Source: Symbiodinium natans
Lineage: Eukaryota > Sar > Dinophyceae > Suessiales > Symbiodiniaceae
Assembly (NCBI GenBank): GCA_905221605.1
Contig: CAJNDS010000659.1
Coordinates: forward strand, 1-64,000
DNA length: 64,000 nt
Direction of reading: 5' to 3'
Each line of letters opens with the position of its first letter. Positions within the stretch are counted from its first letter, which is position 1. The translations under genes and the position numbers were made by a program. Shown here piece after piece: positions 18,171-29,500 of the stretch. The notes beneath the pieces are model-generated. The model saw only the letters and a list, made by a program, of their open reading frames with translations. It was not told the DNA's origin and ran no database searches.

Positions 18171-18381
18171 TCCTAAAGGTTCCTAGCGGCTCCTAGCGTG
18201 TTCTTCCTTTCCATGCAATGCTTTCAGTGCACCGATGGGGCGCGAGAGCACGAGAACCCCCAAATCCTAAATCACAACCATGCCCAGGCTCACCAAGGCC
18301 CCTCAGCATGCAGGCGACATGTGGCTGGGCAGCAACTACGTCGATGGGACAGTGCTCACAGCTACAGCTGTATGAAACTTC

Positions 18382-19839
18382 ATGTTCAATCACATACGTT
18401 TAACCGTGCAAACATCGATGAATGTACCGTGTTGCATATACTTTCGACACCTCCAGCCCTTTTTCGGTTGTAACCATCAGCATACTGTGATTGGCGTCGA
18501 CCCAGACACGGAACAGTTGAATGCGGAAAGGTGCCCTTCGGATGCAGACGTCGGCGATGCCAACAAGCTCTTGCAGCATCAAGGGTTCCGGTTCGCTCGG
18601 CAACGCCGAACCGTGGCAGGGATCTGTGGCGATGAGTTCCCGTGGGACATGAACATTACGGGGGTCAATGAGTTCCCGGACATGATCATCACGGGGGTGA
18701 TTGATGGTCCTCTGTCAGGAGGCACTCCTAAGGCCATGGAGTTGTACGTCGTCAGAGATATTGGCGACTTGAGCGACTGGGGGTTGCCCAATAGCAATCC
18801 AACCACAACTAGCTTCAGGTTCCCTCCAGATTCCGCAAGAGCAGGAGACTTCACCTACGTCTCCTTCGAGACCGCGAACTTCAATGCATTCTTCGGTTTC
18901 GACACCAACTACACCAGCGAAGTCCTCAATGTCAACGGTAACGATGCGCTCCTTCTTAGTCGGCTTGGCATCGCGGTCGACTTCTTCGGGCAAGCAGGCC
19001 AAGATGGCTCTGGACAGCCTTGGGCGTACACAGATTCTTGGGGATACCGAAAGTCCGTGGTCCCCAGTGGCTCAGGTTTTCATGTGGCCGACTGGACATT
19101 TCCTGGCACTAACGCGTTGGATGGCGAGACCCGCAACGCCAATGCAACCACACCGTTCCCCCTGCAGACATTTACTTGTTTGCCTCCAGTGCCGACCACG
19201 CCTAGTACCACTCAAGTGCCGACCACGACAAGTACCACTCAAGTGCAGACCACGACTAGTACCACTCAAAAACATCGCCTAGCTGGTGAGTCGTGCTCTT
19301 CTGTCCGGTCAGCGCCGGACATGATCATCACGGGTGTGATCGCTGGACGTCTTAATAAGGGCATTCCCACGGCAGTGGAGTTGCTCGTTGTCAATGACAT
19401 TTCCGACTTGAGCACCTTCCAGTTGGCAGCAGGATGCTACACGTGGTGTTGGAGCGGCGATATGGATGGGTGGAAATTCCCGTCCGGTACAGCCGCAGCT
19501 GGAGACTTCATCTACGTCTCTCACGAGACCGCGGACTTCAATGCCTTCTTCGGTTTCGACCCCAACTACACCAGCGAAATCCTCTATCACGTCGACGGCA
19601 TGGCGGCGATCTGGCTGTATCGGGGCGCCGATGACCATGTCGTCGACGCCTTCGGCGTATACGATCAAAAACAATTCGTAGCCGAATTCAATGACGGTTG
19701 GGAATACAGGAATTCTTGGGAGTACCGCAGAATCTACAGGCCAGGTCCATTTAAGGTTAATGACTGGATCCATGCGGGCAACGACGTGCTGAAAGGCGCA
19801 CGCACCAACGCCGACGTAACTTGCCAACTTTTCGGTTGA
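18382..19839 (+). CDS. Protein with two tandem lamin-tail-like (LTD) domains
   Basis: The 485-codon frame contains two related ~150-residue domains. The first (about residues 99-255) and second (about 313-480) share DMIITGVI, a KAMELYVV/TAVELLVV strand, GDFxYVSxETAxFNAFFGFD and NYTSE, then WEYR/WGYR. The pattern fits the immunoglobulin-fold lamin tail domain of secreted or surface proteins (ITGV…ALELYN). Thr/Ser/Pro-rich repeats (TTTSTTQ) link them, typical of O-glycosylated linkers in extracellular proteins. No signal peptide is visible at the ATG used. A polypyrimidine-like acceptor near 18478 suggests the first ~33 codons may be intron and that a 5' exon with the signal is missing. The binding target is unknown. 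Confidence 0.65.
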   Translation: MFNHIRLTVQTSMNVPCCIYFRHLQPFFGCNHQHTVIGVDPDTEQLNAERCPSDADVGDANKLLQHQGFRFARQRRTVAGICGDEFPWDMNITGVNEFPDMIITGVIDGPLSGGTPKAMELYVVRDIGDLSDWGLPNSNPTTTSFRFPPDSARAGDFTYVSFETANFNAFFGFDTNYTSEVLNVNGNDALLLSRLGIAVDFFGQAGQDGSGQPWAYTDSWGYRKSVVPSGSGFHVADWTFPGTNALDGETRNANATTPFPLQTFTCLPPVPTTPSTTQVPTTTSTTQVQTTTSTTQKHRLAGESCSSVRSAPDMIITGVIAGRLNKGIPTAVELLVVNDISDLSTFQLAAGCYTWCWSGDMDGWKFPSGTAAAGDFIYVSHETADFNAFFGFDPNYTSEILYHVDGMAAIWLYRGADDHVVDAFGVYDQKQFVAEFNDGWEYRNSWEYRRIYRPGPFKVNDWIHAGNDVLKGARTNADVTCQLFG

Positions 19840-19986
19840 ATGGGGCTTAATTTCCGGTTTTCTGCATGACGTACTCTAGCACTCCAAACAGCCCGAAGTA
19901 AGCATTATTTGCAGATGTTACACGGCATGGCGGGTATGTTGAAAAGTAGATATCCAATCGGAGAGCTTCAGACTTTTTGGCCTTGC

Positions 19987-20033
19987 ATACACATATATAT
20001 ATATACACACATACATGTGTGTATATATATATG
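19987..20033. repeat. AT-rich (TA)n palindrome
   Basis: Two TATATATA blocks flank ACACACATACATGTGTGT and form a near-perfect hairpin of about 47 nt, 150 bp after the LTD gene stop. The neighbouring 19840-20346 holds no supported gene. Confidence 0.8.
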
Positions 20034-20346
20034 GTCTATCTAAGACAGTTTGAACTTGTTTGGACCCGCCCATTGGAGAAAGAAAAGGGAGGGTACAAGT
20101 TCAAGTTTGAGACGTCAGCTAAGGCAAGCGAGCCATTCCCTGTCGGCGTCTTCCGCTACAAATAGGCAGCTGTAGGTTTGGGGGAAGTTATCACCTCATG
20201 GTTGCCCTAGACCCAACGGCCTACCTGCGAGCCCGAAGCATGTAGGTTTTCGGGCCACAGGTAGGCTCTCCTTAATTCAGGCAGTTACAAGCCGCCAGCG
20301 GAAGCAGCCCGAAACGAGAGCCTGACGAGATTGGGACGGTGCAGGG

Positions 20347-20403
20347 TTTAGGGCCCTAAACCCCTAACCCTAAACCCCTAGACTGGCCCTAAACCCTAAA
20401 CCC
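20347..20403. repeat. Head-to-head telomere repeat junction
   Basis: TTTAGGGCCCTAAA (20347-20360) is a perfect 14-nt palindrome joining a G-strand unit to C-strand units, which continue degenerately (CCCCTAACCCTAAACCC) to about 20403. G-strand followed by C-strand is the orientation expected of two fused chromosome ends, though only one G unit is present. Confidence 0.75.
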
Positions 20404-21330
20404 TTCTTGAAGAAACTGAAGGTTCAGGAGTTTCAGGTTTAGGGGTTTTTTGGGGGGCTGTGGGGTTGACCTTACCCAAAGACCTTATACGGTGTTAGAC
20501 GTTGCTGCTTGGGTCGCTGCTTGCGCCCTTTGAACTTTGGGGTGAGAGAGTACTACAGGGGCCTTAAATCACTACCAATAGTGTTTTTTGGGGGGGTGCC
20601 TGATTATAAGTACGGTATAAGGGGCCCCAAAACCCTATTCTAACTACTAAGGCTCCTATACATGTATGATCGGGGCCCTTAGTGTAACTGTAGGGGCATA
20701 TATCCCAATCTTATTCTAACTTTGAAGGTTCGTGTGTAAGGATGTTCGGGCATGATCTCGAGCTCATAGGGACGCTTAGGGGGGAGGTAGGGGGACTGTA
20801 GTTCCTGAAATAGGCCTTATTAAGTCCTCATTATCGGGATTAAGGCCCCTTTCCCCCCCCCCCCCTACACCCCTACTATAGTCTCCCTAGGAACTATTTT
20901 TTGTTCATATAAAGCCCAAGAGAATATTCAGCATGTTATTTCTTATTATGGTTCTAAGGGGGGTAATAGCCTAAGGGTCCTTATGACGAGTGCTTGCATG
21001 GCGGGGCCCTGAACTCCCGGCCCGGTTTAGAGCTTTGGAGAGGGTTTAGGGTTTAGGGTTTAGGGTTTGGGGTTTAGGGTTTAGGGTTTAGGTTCACAAC
21101 TCCCCGACTTGAAGCCTGCAATAGGGGCCTAACTCATTACCTAGACTATCTTGGGGGGGGGGCTCTTGGGGGGGCTCCTTATCATAATTCTCGTATTATT
21201 TACCCCAACCACCCTACTCTAATTCTCAAGGCCCCCTTTATGAAGCCCCTTTATGTCAGTAAAACATCGGAGAGTAATCCGCAAGTGTCCTGCTTAGGGT
21301 TCTGCAGGTTCCTTATTAGGGTTTAGGGTT
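20404..21330. other. Gene-free tract with scattered telomere-like repeats
   Basis: No ORF is supported. G/C homopolymer runs (20849-20866, 21153-21176) and short telomere-like blocks occur; the clearest is (TTTAGGG)n at 21041-21092. Short runs of TTTAGGG at 21316-21335 lead directly into the LTR element. Confidence 0.8.
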
Positions 21331-21335
21331 TAGGG
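21331..21335. repeat. Target site duplication TAGGG (partner at 30043-30047)
   Basis: TAGGG flanks the LTR element on both sides, a 5-bp duplication as made by copia-type integrases. The flanks are themselves TTTAGGG repeats, so part of the match could be due to the array; LTR boundaries and equal LTR lengths support the placement. Confidence 0.65.
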
Positions 21336-21622
21336 TACGGGGGGACAACCAAGGAAGGAAATCAACTCCCCTAATCGCCCTGAACTTATATTTCCCAGAT
21401 CGAACCAAGAAACAACCAAGAACACGGATAAGAGCAACCCAGGGGGGAAGGAAAGGGGGAAGGAACCCACACCCTTACCAAACCCTAAGAACCCAGGCAC
21501 TTCTTTTTGAACTTGTGGCTTTCTGTTCAAGCCCATCTTGAGCCAAACATGATTTCCGGGTTCATTAACCCTTCCAACTTCCAACACTAACTCCTTTCTA
21601 CAATACCAATTGCAGCTCCGCA
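21336..21622 (-). repeat. 3' LTR (287 bp)
   Basis: Nearly identical to 29756-30042, with three differences clustered near its sense 5' end. It contains GTTTGGCTCAAG (complement of 21537-21548), matching the dinoflagellate spliced leader end. In sense it ends GTCCCCCCGTA directly against CCCTAAA repeats. Confidence 0.85.
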
Positions 21623-21634
21623 CTCCCCCTGTCC
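21623..21634 (-). other. Polypurine tract next to 3' LTR
   Basis: In sense the bases directly before the LTR read GGACAGGGGGAG, purine except one C, exactly where plus-strand synthesis would be primed. Position against the LTR edge is the main support. Confidence 0.65.
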
Positions 21635-21992
21635 TAGGATTTCCTAGGACACATTGGAGATGCAGATCTTTTGGCCAAAAACTGCCATTACGGCAGCAGC
21701 CAGCTGCTTGAAATGCAAATTGTGGTTTAACGTCTTCCAGGACGGAATTATAGCACATTGGCTAACCTACTACCCATAGAGAATCTTTTTTCACCTTGAT
21801 CCTCTCATCACTGAAGACTCCTTGGCCTTCTTCACCACAAACCGTGGTCTTCGCTACGCGAAAAGCTACTGACTCCTACTATCAGGGATTTCCATACCCT
21901 TAATAGTAACCACCACATTGTCAGCACATTGGCTGTTCCAGCGCACCGGTCTCCAGAAAGAGAAAAACCATCCCTTCATCCATACCATCCAA

Positions 21993-24900
21993 TCACTTCT
22001 TTTTCCGATTGTTGGCAATCTTGAGGTGAAGTTGCAGCAGAATATACTCCAGGTCCGAAATCGTAAGAATAGGATCCTGTATGCCCCTTTGAATTGAGGA
22101 TACCAATCCTTCTCTCTTCGCATCCTCAATCGCCTGGCAAGATTGATCCAGCTCTTCATTCGCATTGGCAGACCCTGGTGCCTCCGCATCGGATGGACGA
22201 TCCTTTTCCTCAGGATCTTGCACCATTACCACCTCTTCTTTTTTGGGACTCTGACTTTTCTCCTTCTTCTTTGTCTTTCCACCGACATTTGACTTTGTGC
22301 GCGCTTTTGAGGCTTTTTCCACTGCAGAAACCACCACATTGGATGATGATCCACCCTTCTCAATGACCGCCGGCATCTTCTTCGGCTTTGGAACCATGAG
22401 GGTATAAGGATCTTCGATAGCTGCAGCTTTCCTCTTCTTTTTTACCTTTTTCTTCTCCTCCTCAACGGCAACCTCCGTCTCCGAAGTCTCAACCACTTCT
22501 TTTTCGGCAGGAATATCTTTGCTGGACTCCCCTTCTAGGGACCTCTTTTTCCCTTTTTTGGGATCCTTTTCTTCTCCCAAATTGGCTCGCTCATACCATA
22601 TCCTCAGGTCATTGACCCATTCTTCCACCTCCGCGAGCGAAACATCGTACGACTTCACTACTTCGAGAAGTTCCAGCACTGACAACATTTCAGTGGTCCA
22701 CGAAACCCATACTTGATCCATGTAGTCAGCATCTCCAGTGATCTTCAGGAGTTTGAACAATGGGTCCGCCTCTGCTCGAGCCAAATCTGACTTGCCATTG
22801 GACAGAAATGAAATCGCCTCCATCAACAGTTCCGTCATCTTGGTCTCTTCGTCATAAACCATAAAATCCTCCTCATCATCACCGAACTGTTCAGGAGAGA
22901 TCTCCTTTTTTCCACCATTTGCACCAGACTTTCTCCTTGGACCATCCCTTGGGGGCGTCCTTGGAGACCTTGGCCTCTGTTTTTCCAACGGAACCTCATG
23001 TCCAAAGACACACCTGTCACCAAACCGACACTTCCCAGACCGAGCAAACTGGACGCACCTCACACCAGTTGCATCATGCGAGAACTCACAATCCTTTCCA
23101 GCGAAACATTCTCTCCCTGCCACATAGTACTTGCACCAATATGAATGTAGCACCACATCATCTTCGGAATGGATGAATTTGCAGTCGTCACCAAATTTGC
23201 AGCGATCTTTCCCTTTGCCAAACCAATAGCAGAAACCCTTCTTCCTCTTCTCCAAGCGCTCTGCCTCATACCGGTCCATAGGGCGACTGTGCTCTACATG
23301 AACATTGCCATGTACCTGGGGACTGCTCCCTTCACCCGACGTGCTATCAGTATTTGGTGCTTGGAGTACAGCTGGAAAACCTGGCCTTGGTCCTACCACC
23401 TTCATGATCGGTTTTCCGCCAACTCCTGAGCCATGCTGAGACGATCCAAAAACATTGAACATCTTCATGAAGGCCTTCCTAGCGCCAATCTTCTGCACCC
23501 TTTTGATTGGACGTTTCATTGCTCCAACCTTGCATCCAGATGCATTCAAACGACGCAACCTTCTAAACCCAACTCTATGTCCCTTCTTCCAAAGAGCCAT
23601 AAGAATTTTAGAGGCAGTAACATTCTCCACCTCTACCTTTTCCAATGATCCCTCACTTCCCGGAACAAACCCATCCATCTCTGAAGACCTTTCCATCTTT
23701 TTTGACACCACTTCGTCGAGGTAGTCTTCTGAAATCCAGGGAAAGTTCCCCTTAGAGGAAGGATTGTCATCATTGTTTGGTCCTTCACCAGGATATCCTT
23801 TGGTGCTGTCAAAGATCTTACCAGTAGTGCGGTCCTGCATAGAGAAATTCGAAGCCACGCGGGAGTACACTGACCACAAGAAAATCCTTGTGTCCGCCAG
23901 TCTGGATGACCCACTGGATTTCTCCTCTTCCGGAGAAACTTCTGGCGCTTTGCCCTTCCCTCCAGTGTCACCGCTTGTCTCACCTCCAGCATCTTCAATG
24001 GGAATAAGGGATTCATTGTTCCCTTGATCAAGCACCGCATCCTCTAGTCCAAGAACTTCCAGCATCGCTGTCGAAGGATCCACCTCCTCATCCGCATCGT
24101 CGTCCATCCTTCTCCAGAGAGCCTCCAATTGGTCCGCACAAGTCGCCGCTTGAAGAAACTCCATCAACCGAGCCCTCCCGCGCTGCCAGAGAAATTCTGA
24201 AACCATCACCGACCCTTGTGCTCCCAGATTCAGGAATGGGTGAACCATTTTGGCTACCCTCGCCATAAGTTCAATATGAACTTCCATGCCTGGACTGCGG
24301 CTCCAATCATAGGCAATTGCCTCCATAGCAGTACCAAACTTGTCCGTATTCTTGAATTCCCCTTCCAGACCAGGAGACAACAAGGCACCCATCACCGAAA
24401 GAGGGTAATTCCCCACCGCCGGCAAGCACGGGTTGTCATGGAACGAATGATGCAGGTCAGTATAATATCCTTGATCTCTCCTTTGAAAAAGGAGTGTTCC
24501 AGTCCCTAGCTGGGCATTCATTTCATCCACTTGAACCATTTCAGCACATATCCTCTGTGCCAGGTGCGCCATTGCTGGCCAGACGGTACGATCGGTCAGA
24601 CCGCGACGCATAACCCAATCAGTTGTTGGCGACTGGATCAGCGTTCCTGGATCATACACCATAACCATTGCACCGTCTCCCATTGACTGATCAGCATCGT
24701 CCTCCAGTGCCAGGTTCTCATCCTGTTCGCTTGCACCCTCGGATGACATGCTAATAACCAAATTTCGATCCATCTTATTGGACCCTTTTTGGCAATCTCT
24801 TTGCCCCATTGGCAACTTGCCAACTGCAACCTTCCAATAAATTCGAGTCAGAAGGCCTTTCACCAGCAATTGCTGAAGGTCACTCCTCACCGGACCACCA

Positions 24901-26411
24901 TCCAACATCTTCGCATCATTACCACGGAGATCATTGCTCCCGCCTTCTCCTTCTTTTTGGTCGGTCTCCTCGCCAGAAATCTGTACTGCTCCTTCCGGCG
25001 CCGTCTCCTGTCCAGCCACTTCATGCCCAGGAAGAACTTGAGCGCTTTCAGAGACATTCACCTGTCCAGCAGCACCTTGCCCAGGTAAAACCTCATCCGT
25101 GGAGCCCACCGCCAGCGAACCAACCATAACTGAACCATCCCTTGTTCTTTTTTGAGACCGTTCAGCTCGACGAGAAGGTTGTGGTAGCGAAAAAACTTGT
25201 GAAGTCACTTCTTGGCGGGTCTCCCCCCGCGACGCTTTGTCGCGCCCTTCGCCAAGGTGAACCGATTTTTTCGGCCCATCATTGGAGCCTGAAGAACCAC
25301 TTTGTGGAACATTGCCACGACTCGCAGTTCTCCACGAATCCCTTTCTTGCAAAAAGAGTTCCTTCAGGCGTTGTACCGCATTGGTCTCCTCCTCGCTTGA
25401 ATCGCTTGAGGAAGCGGCATACGAGACCAAAGCCTCCGCCTGGTCATCATCATCCACCACATCTGCCCACGCTCTGCTGAATGGATACGACAAACCACCA
25501 CGAGGTTTCACCGGCTCCAGTGGCTTCGGTTTTTCCACCACTTCCGCCAGTTGCACTCGTCGTTGTGACCGAGATCGTGGCACCTGTCGCACCTGTTTTT
25601 TGTCCAGCAAGGGCCTTCCCCTTCTTACAGGGTTTGATCTTGACCGATACTTTTTCGTTGGTGGATTCACCGGCGGCATTCCAACTCCCACCAACCGCAG
25701 CTTCTGTACGCACAACGGAGACCTCTGCGCAAGCGTCCAACCATCACGGTACCTGACCTTATCAAAAAGCTCCCGATAGGAACCTCTCGGCATAGTTTTT
25801 GCACCGGAGTCTTCAGCTTCACGCACCTGAGTGAGGGTTCGCACCGCCGCTCTTCCAGTCCCTTTGTTCCCAGAAGATTGTTGTACCCGTACAGATGCAT
25901 CAGAAGGAACTGCCTTTTCCGGTCCTCCCGGTCGATATCGGACCTCACCCACCAATTGCAGAATTTTGCATGCGGTCACTTTGTTGATCCCTTTGTCAAC
26001 CAAATCTTCCACAAAGATGAACTCTTGCAAGTCCGACACATTGGTCACACCAAGCGTAATCATCACCTCACTTACATGAGGGGTATACACCCACAGGTGT
26101 GCGTTGCGAGCCATCCAATTTTCAATCGGCTCCTCCGGATTGTGAAGCTGAGTACTAGTGGATGCAGCCACCGAATTCTTTTGCTCATCAGCTTCTACTT
26201 CATCCAGAATACCTTTTTCACCATCTTTTTGTGACACATTGGTCATTTGCAGCGCTTTTGGTGCCGAGGATGAGGAAGATTCAGCTCCCCCACTCGCAGG
26301 TGGCTGAAAAGTGCTTCTATCCGTAAGCTCCCACCCTCTCTCTTTTTCAAACCGGACCTGATTGGCCACCTGTACCAAGTGTTTCAGGAGCGACAGCCGC
26401 TCCTCTGACAT
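21993..26411 (-). CDS. ORF2: multi-CCCH zinc finger protein of LTR element
   Basis: From ATG 26411 the frame has 1472 codons, but it is open further upstream to about 26,528 and there reads NASRKSLRDAGFHHCCFDYY, a CCCH-like finger. ORF2 therefore most likely continues ORF1 in one polypeptide, the join being broken by a deletion in ORF1. Residues ~1055-1137 hold three consecutive CCCH fingers (CX9CX5CX3H, then two CX8CX5CX3H), an RNA-binding module. Residues ~100-180 hold a conserved helical block (EVMITLGVTNVSDLQEF). A middle domain near 560-790 is conserved between copies (GNYPLSVMGALLSPGL, MEAIAYDWSRSPGMEVH) and unrecognised; it could be capsid-like. The C-terminus is Lys/Glu-rich and ends NNRKKK. 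No enzyme motif is seen. Confidence 0.75.
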   Translation of the reverse strand: MSEERLSLLKHLVQVANQVRFEKERGWELTDRSTFQPPASGGAESSSSSAPKALQMTNVSQKDGEKGILDEVEADEQKNSVAASTSTQLHNPEEPIENWMARNAHLWVYTPHVSEVMITLGVTNVSDLQEFIFVEDLVDKGINKVTACKILQLVGEVRYRPGGPEKAVPSDASVRVQQSSGNKGTGRAAVRTLTQVREAEDSGAKTMPRGSYRELFDKVRYRDGWTLAQRSPLCVQKLRLVGVGMPPVNPPTKKYRSRSNPVRRGRPLLDKKQVRQVPRSRSQRRVQLAEVVEKPKPLEPVKPRGGLSYPFSRAWADVVDDDDQAEALVSYAASSSDSSEEETNAVQRLKELFLQERDSWRTASRGNVPQSGSSGSNDGPKKSVHLGEGRDKASRGETRQEVTSQVFSLPQPSRRAERSQKRTRDGSVMVGSLAVGSTDEVLPGQGAAGQVNVSESAQVLPGHEVAGQETAPEGAVQISGEETDQKEGEGGSNDLRGNDAKMLDGGPVRSDLQQLLVKGLLTRIYWKVAVGKLPMGQRDCQKGSNKMDRNLVISMSSEGASEQDENLALEDDADQSMGDGAMVMVYDPGTLIQSPTTDWVMRRGLTDRTVWPAMAHLAQRICAEMVQVDEMNAQLGTGTLLFQRRDQGYYTDLHHSFHDNPCLPAVGNYPLSVMGALLSPGLEGEFKNTDKFGTAMEAIAYDWSRSPGMEVHIELMARVAKMVHPFLNLGAQGSVMVSEFLWQRGRARLMEFLQAATCADQLEALWRRMDDDADEEVDPSTAMLEVLGLEDAVLDQGNNESLIPIEDAGGETSGDTGGKGKAPEVSPEEEKSSGSSRLADTRIFLWSVYSRVASNFSMQDRTTGKIFDSTKGYPGEGPNNDDNPSSKGNFPWISEDYLDEVVSKKMERSSEMDGFVPGSEGSLEKVEVENVTASKILMALWKKGHRVGFRRLRRLNASGCKVGAMKRPIKRVQKIGARKAFMKMFNVFGSSQHGSGVGGKPIMKVVGPRPGFPAVLQAPNTDSTSGEGSSPQVHGNVHVEHSRPMDRYEAERLEKRKKGFCYWFGKGKDRCKFGDDCKFIHSEDDVVLHSYWCKYYVAGRECFAGKDCEFSHDATGVRCVQFARSGKCRFGDRCVFGHEVPLEKQRPRSPRTPPRDGPRRKSGANGGKKEISPEQFGDDEEDFMVYDEETKMTELLMEAISFLSNGKSDLARAEADPLFKLLKITGDADYMDQVWVSWTTEMLSVLELLEVVKSYDVSLAEVEEWVNDLRIWYERANLGEEKDPKKGKKRSLEGESSKDIPAEKEVVETSETEVAVEEEKKKVKKKRKAAAIEDPYTLMVPKPKKMPAVIEKGGSSSNVVVSAVEKASKARTKSNVGGKTKKKEKSQSPKKEEVVMVQDPEEKDRPSDAEAPGSANANEELDQSCQAIEDAKREGLVSSIQRGIQDPILTISDLEYILLQLHLKIANNRKKK

Positions 26412-26503
26412 CTCGTCATGGGAGTACTTGCAGAAATTTAACCCTTTCCGGCAACGTCCTCTAAGGTAATAATCGAAACAGCAATGGTGGAACCCTGCGT
26501 CCC

Positions 26504-29500
26504 TTAGTGACTTCCTGGAAGCATTGTCCCAAGCTTTGCCGCTTTGCCAAAATTGTACTTGGCCCGGAAGGCTAAATCCTCCCGCTCCTGCTGTGCCTCA
26601 TCCACTGTACCTTCCTCTGTGGGAGGGTCACCGATGTTCCCGTCCTCATCATCAGCTTCTTGGCTATTCTTTGGATCAGTTGACCCCCCTTCTGGCCAAC
26701 CTTCACCGTACCGACGATGCTCATAGGGACACCCATCGCCATTGCGACACCTTCCCTTATTGAAGAACCTGCACAGCTTGCTGTAACCAGGTGACAACAC
26801 CGTCTTTGGTGTCATGTAAGCCTTTTTGTACTGGTCAGGATCCATGTAGGCTTCCATTGGCTTGTTCTCCCTTTTGCTCATGGATTGCACTGCACCATCA
26901 AGCTCCTGCAAAAATAGCTTGGTGTCCAACCAAAGCGCGTTCCAAAACTCATCTTCCCCTTGATTCAGCACCGTTGCCACCGCTTCACCCACAACTGGTC
27001 GAGAAAATCTCCTTTTTCTGCATGCCAGTTCGAAAAGCGCGTTGTGGTACTGTTTTCGGGAAAAAGTGGTTAACTTCCCCAAGCCTGTGCTTTCTGTACC
27101 ATCAGGCTTCCAACCATCATTTTGCAAGATGCCATACGCGCGCCGAGCTTCCGCATTGAGGAATGCCTGATCCGCAACACACTCCTGTAAATCTTCCATC
27201 GGCCGACCTAACAGCATCCCAGTAATTTTGCCAACATAGGCTTCCTCTTCATTTCCATTCTCCAGAAGAGCTTTGTAGATCTTTTCTCCATAAAGTTGCC
27301 TTTCTTTTCGTTCTTCAGAAGACAACTCCTGTACCACAAGCTCTTCATCGGATTGCTCTTCCTCCTGTTTCCAGTCCCATTGACCGTTGGAATCTTGGTA
27401 CCATTGACCAGCATACCATGAATCCGTCCACCACGTACTCCAGCCGCTGGGTTTCCACTTCCGCAGCGTCGAAGAAGAGTCCTCCACGTCCTCTTCCAAA
27501 ACCAGAAAGGTGTCCAAGATTATGGTACCATCATCTTCCACTCGTTTCACTGTTCCATTGACAGTATCACCAAACTTGAACTGATATGCATTGTTCCCTT
27601 CTGCAGGAATCAATACATTCATATCCCCATGGTCCAAAAAGGCTCCATACCCATTGATGCAGCGCACTAGACCCATGATCTCATCTCCCTCTTGATAGCA
27701 ATGTGGCCCAGGTGACTCCAAGGCTCCCGCTCGGGGCACTTTCTTTACACGCTCTTCAGAAACCATCTCTGTATCATCGGCTCCTGGCGCATCCTTTGTC
27801 TTCACCTTTGGGTCACACTGCTCGTCCTGCTCCACGAGTCCCACAAGCTCATCTTTTTTGTGCTCCTGGATTTCAGGACCTCCCTTTTTCTCCGCCAACG
27901 GCTTTGCCTCATCTGCTGTAGTTCGCTCGGTGTCGACTTCCGGTGAACTTCCAGACGGCAACGCTTCTCCCTTCATGGGAGTGGACCCATCATTGGAGTC
28001 CTTTGTCTCACCTTCTGCAGCAGGCAAATCTTCTTCCACTGCAGGGCAATTGAGTCGATCATCCACGGCAGGCACGCTTTCTTCCACCGCAGGCTCCTTT
28101 GGTTCCATGGCCTCCAAAGGAGAATTTCCACCATCATTGACCACAGCTGCCTCATTGGCTCCGGTGTAGCCCTTGTCATTTCGTTCCTCGCTGCTAACTT
28201 CAGGTTGCACCAGTGCGTCCACCTGTGAACCTCCATCATCAGCTGCTGCGGAGACCTGCGCCCCATTGTTGCAGTCGCCCGTGGAACGTACCACCACATG
28301 CACCTCAACCCGTGCTTCCTTCGCACTCCAGGTAATATCTGGCGCATCAACCCGCGCATCATTGGCGCTCCAGGCCTCATTTTTCAGATCATCCGTGTCT
28401 CCAGCTATTCCAGAAGCTTCTTTTTCCCCTTGAATGGCAGAATTCTTGGCACCAAACGAAGAGACCTCCTCAGTCGTAACACACAACTTTTTCTCTCCAT
28501 CCTCCGAATCTCCAGGACCACCTTCCTGAACAACAGGTACCACATCCACCACTCGCTCTTCTGCAGCCGACACAGTTCCGATCACCTCATTGGGCATTTT
28601 CTCTTCTGGATCCACCAATTCCATCGCTGCCCCACCCTCAGAAAGCGCTTCTGTCTCTTCCCGATCCAGGTGTTGAGCCCCAGCGATGTTGGCTTGGTTC
28701 CCAGGAATCCCTTCCTCATCAGGAGAACCCGAGGTCGGGGCGTCACCATCAGCCCTAGGACCGCTATCCCTGATAGTACAGGAAAAATCTTTTTCACCTA
28801 AACTATTTACACTACCCTGGAATGCCCTCGTAGACTCAGTCTTCGGAGTAGAGGATGAAGAATCCAGTGCCGCCTCCATTTCCAGCTCATTGCCCAAAGG
28901 AGACCCAACCACCTCGTCACTCTTCACCTTTTCACCTACCACCGGCAATGTCCACTTGGTTTCGTGCGTATCCAGGCAGTAATAATATTGTCTCCCATCT
29001 TCATGGAGGTGCAATTCCCACATTGTGCCATCACACGCTTGGATCAGATGCTCGTCTTTCCGAAAACCGTCCCTTTCAGAAACCTGTCGCATCTCGTCCT
29101 CTTCTTCTGACAGCTGTCGCAACCGTTCAGCCTCCATCTGTAGGATCTCCTCCTCCCCCATGGCGTATTCAGCAGCAGGTGCAGCTTCAAAGCCGTCCGC
29201 ACCCTTCTGTTTGTGACCGCTTCCACCACCTTGGGAACTCGAAGATGGACCCTTTTTGATCTTGTTCAACGGCCTCCTGGTCGCTTGTAGCACTTCTCCA
29301 ATCAGATCGGTCTGAGACTCTTGGTCTACCATTCGACCCGAAGTCGAAGACGACGGCTGGTACCCGTGTTTGTGTAACACTCGTAAAACAGTCACCTCCA
29401 TTTCACGATCTATGCCACCAGTCGCATCCCAGTTCCTTTTTTCACCAGGCTTTGGCGGTACAGAAACAGCACGTCCTTCAGCTTCAGCATTGCTAACCAT

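Noticed and set aside
21316-21340. De novo telomere addition to a broken element end
   Set aside because: The repeats are in the wrong orientation for healing of that end, and the LTR boundary with TAGGG duplication explains the junction better.
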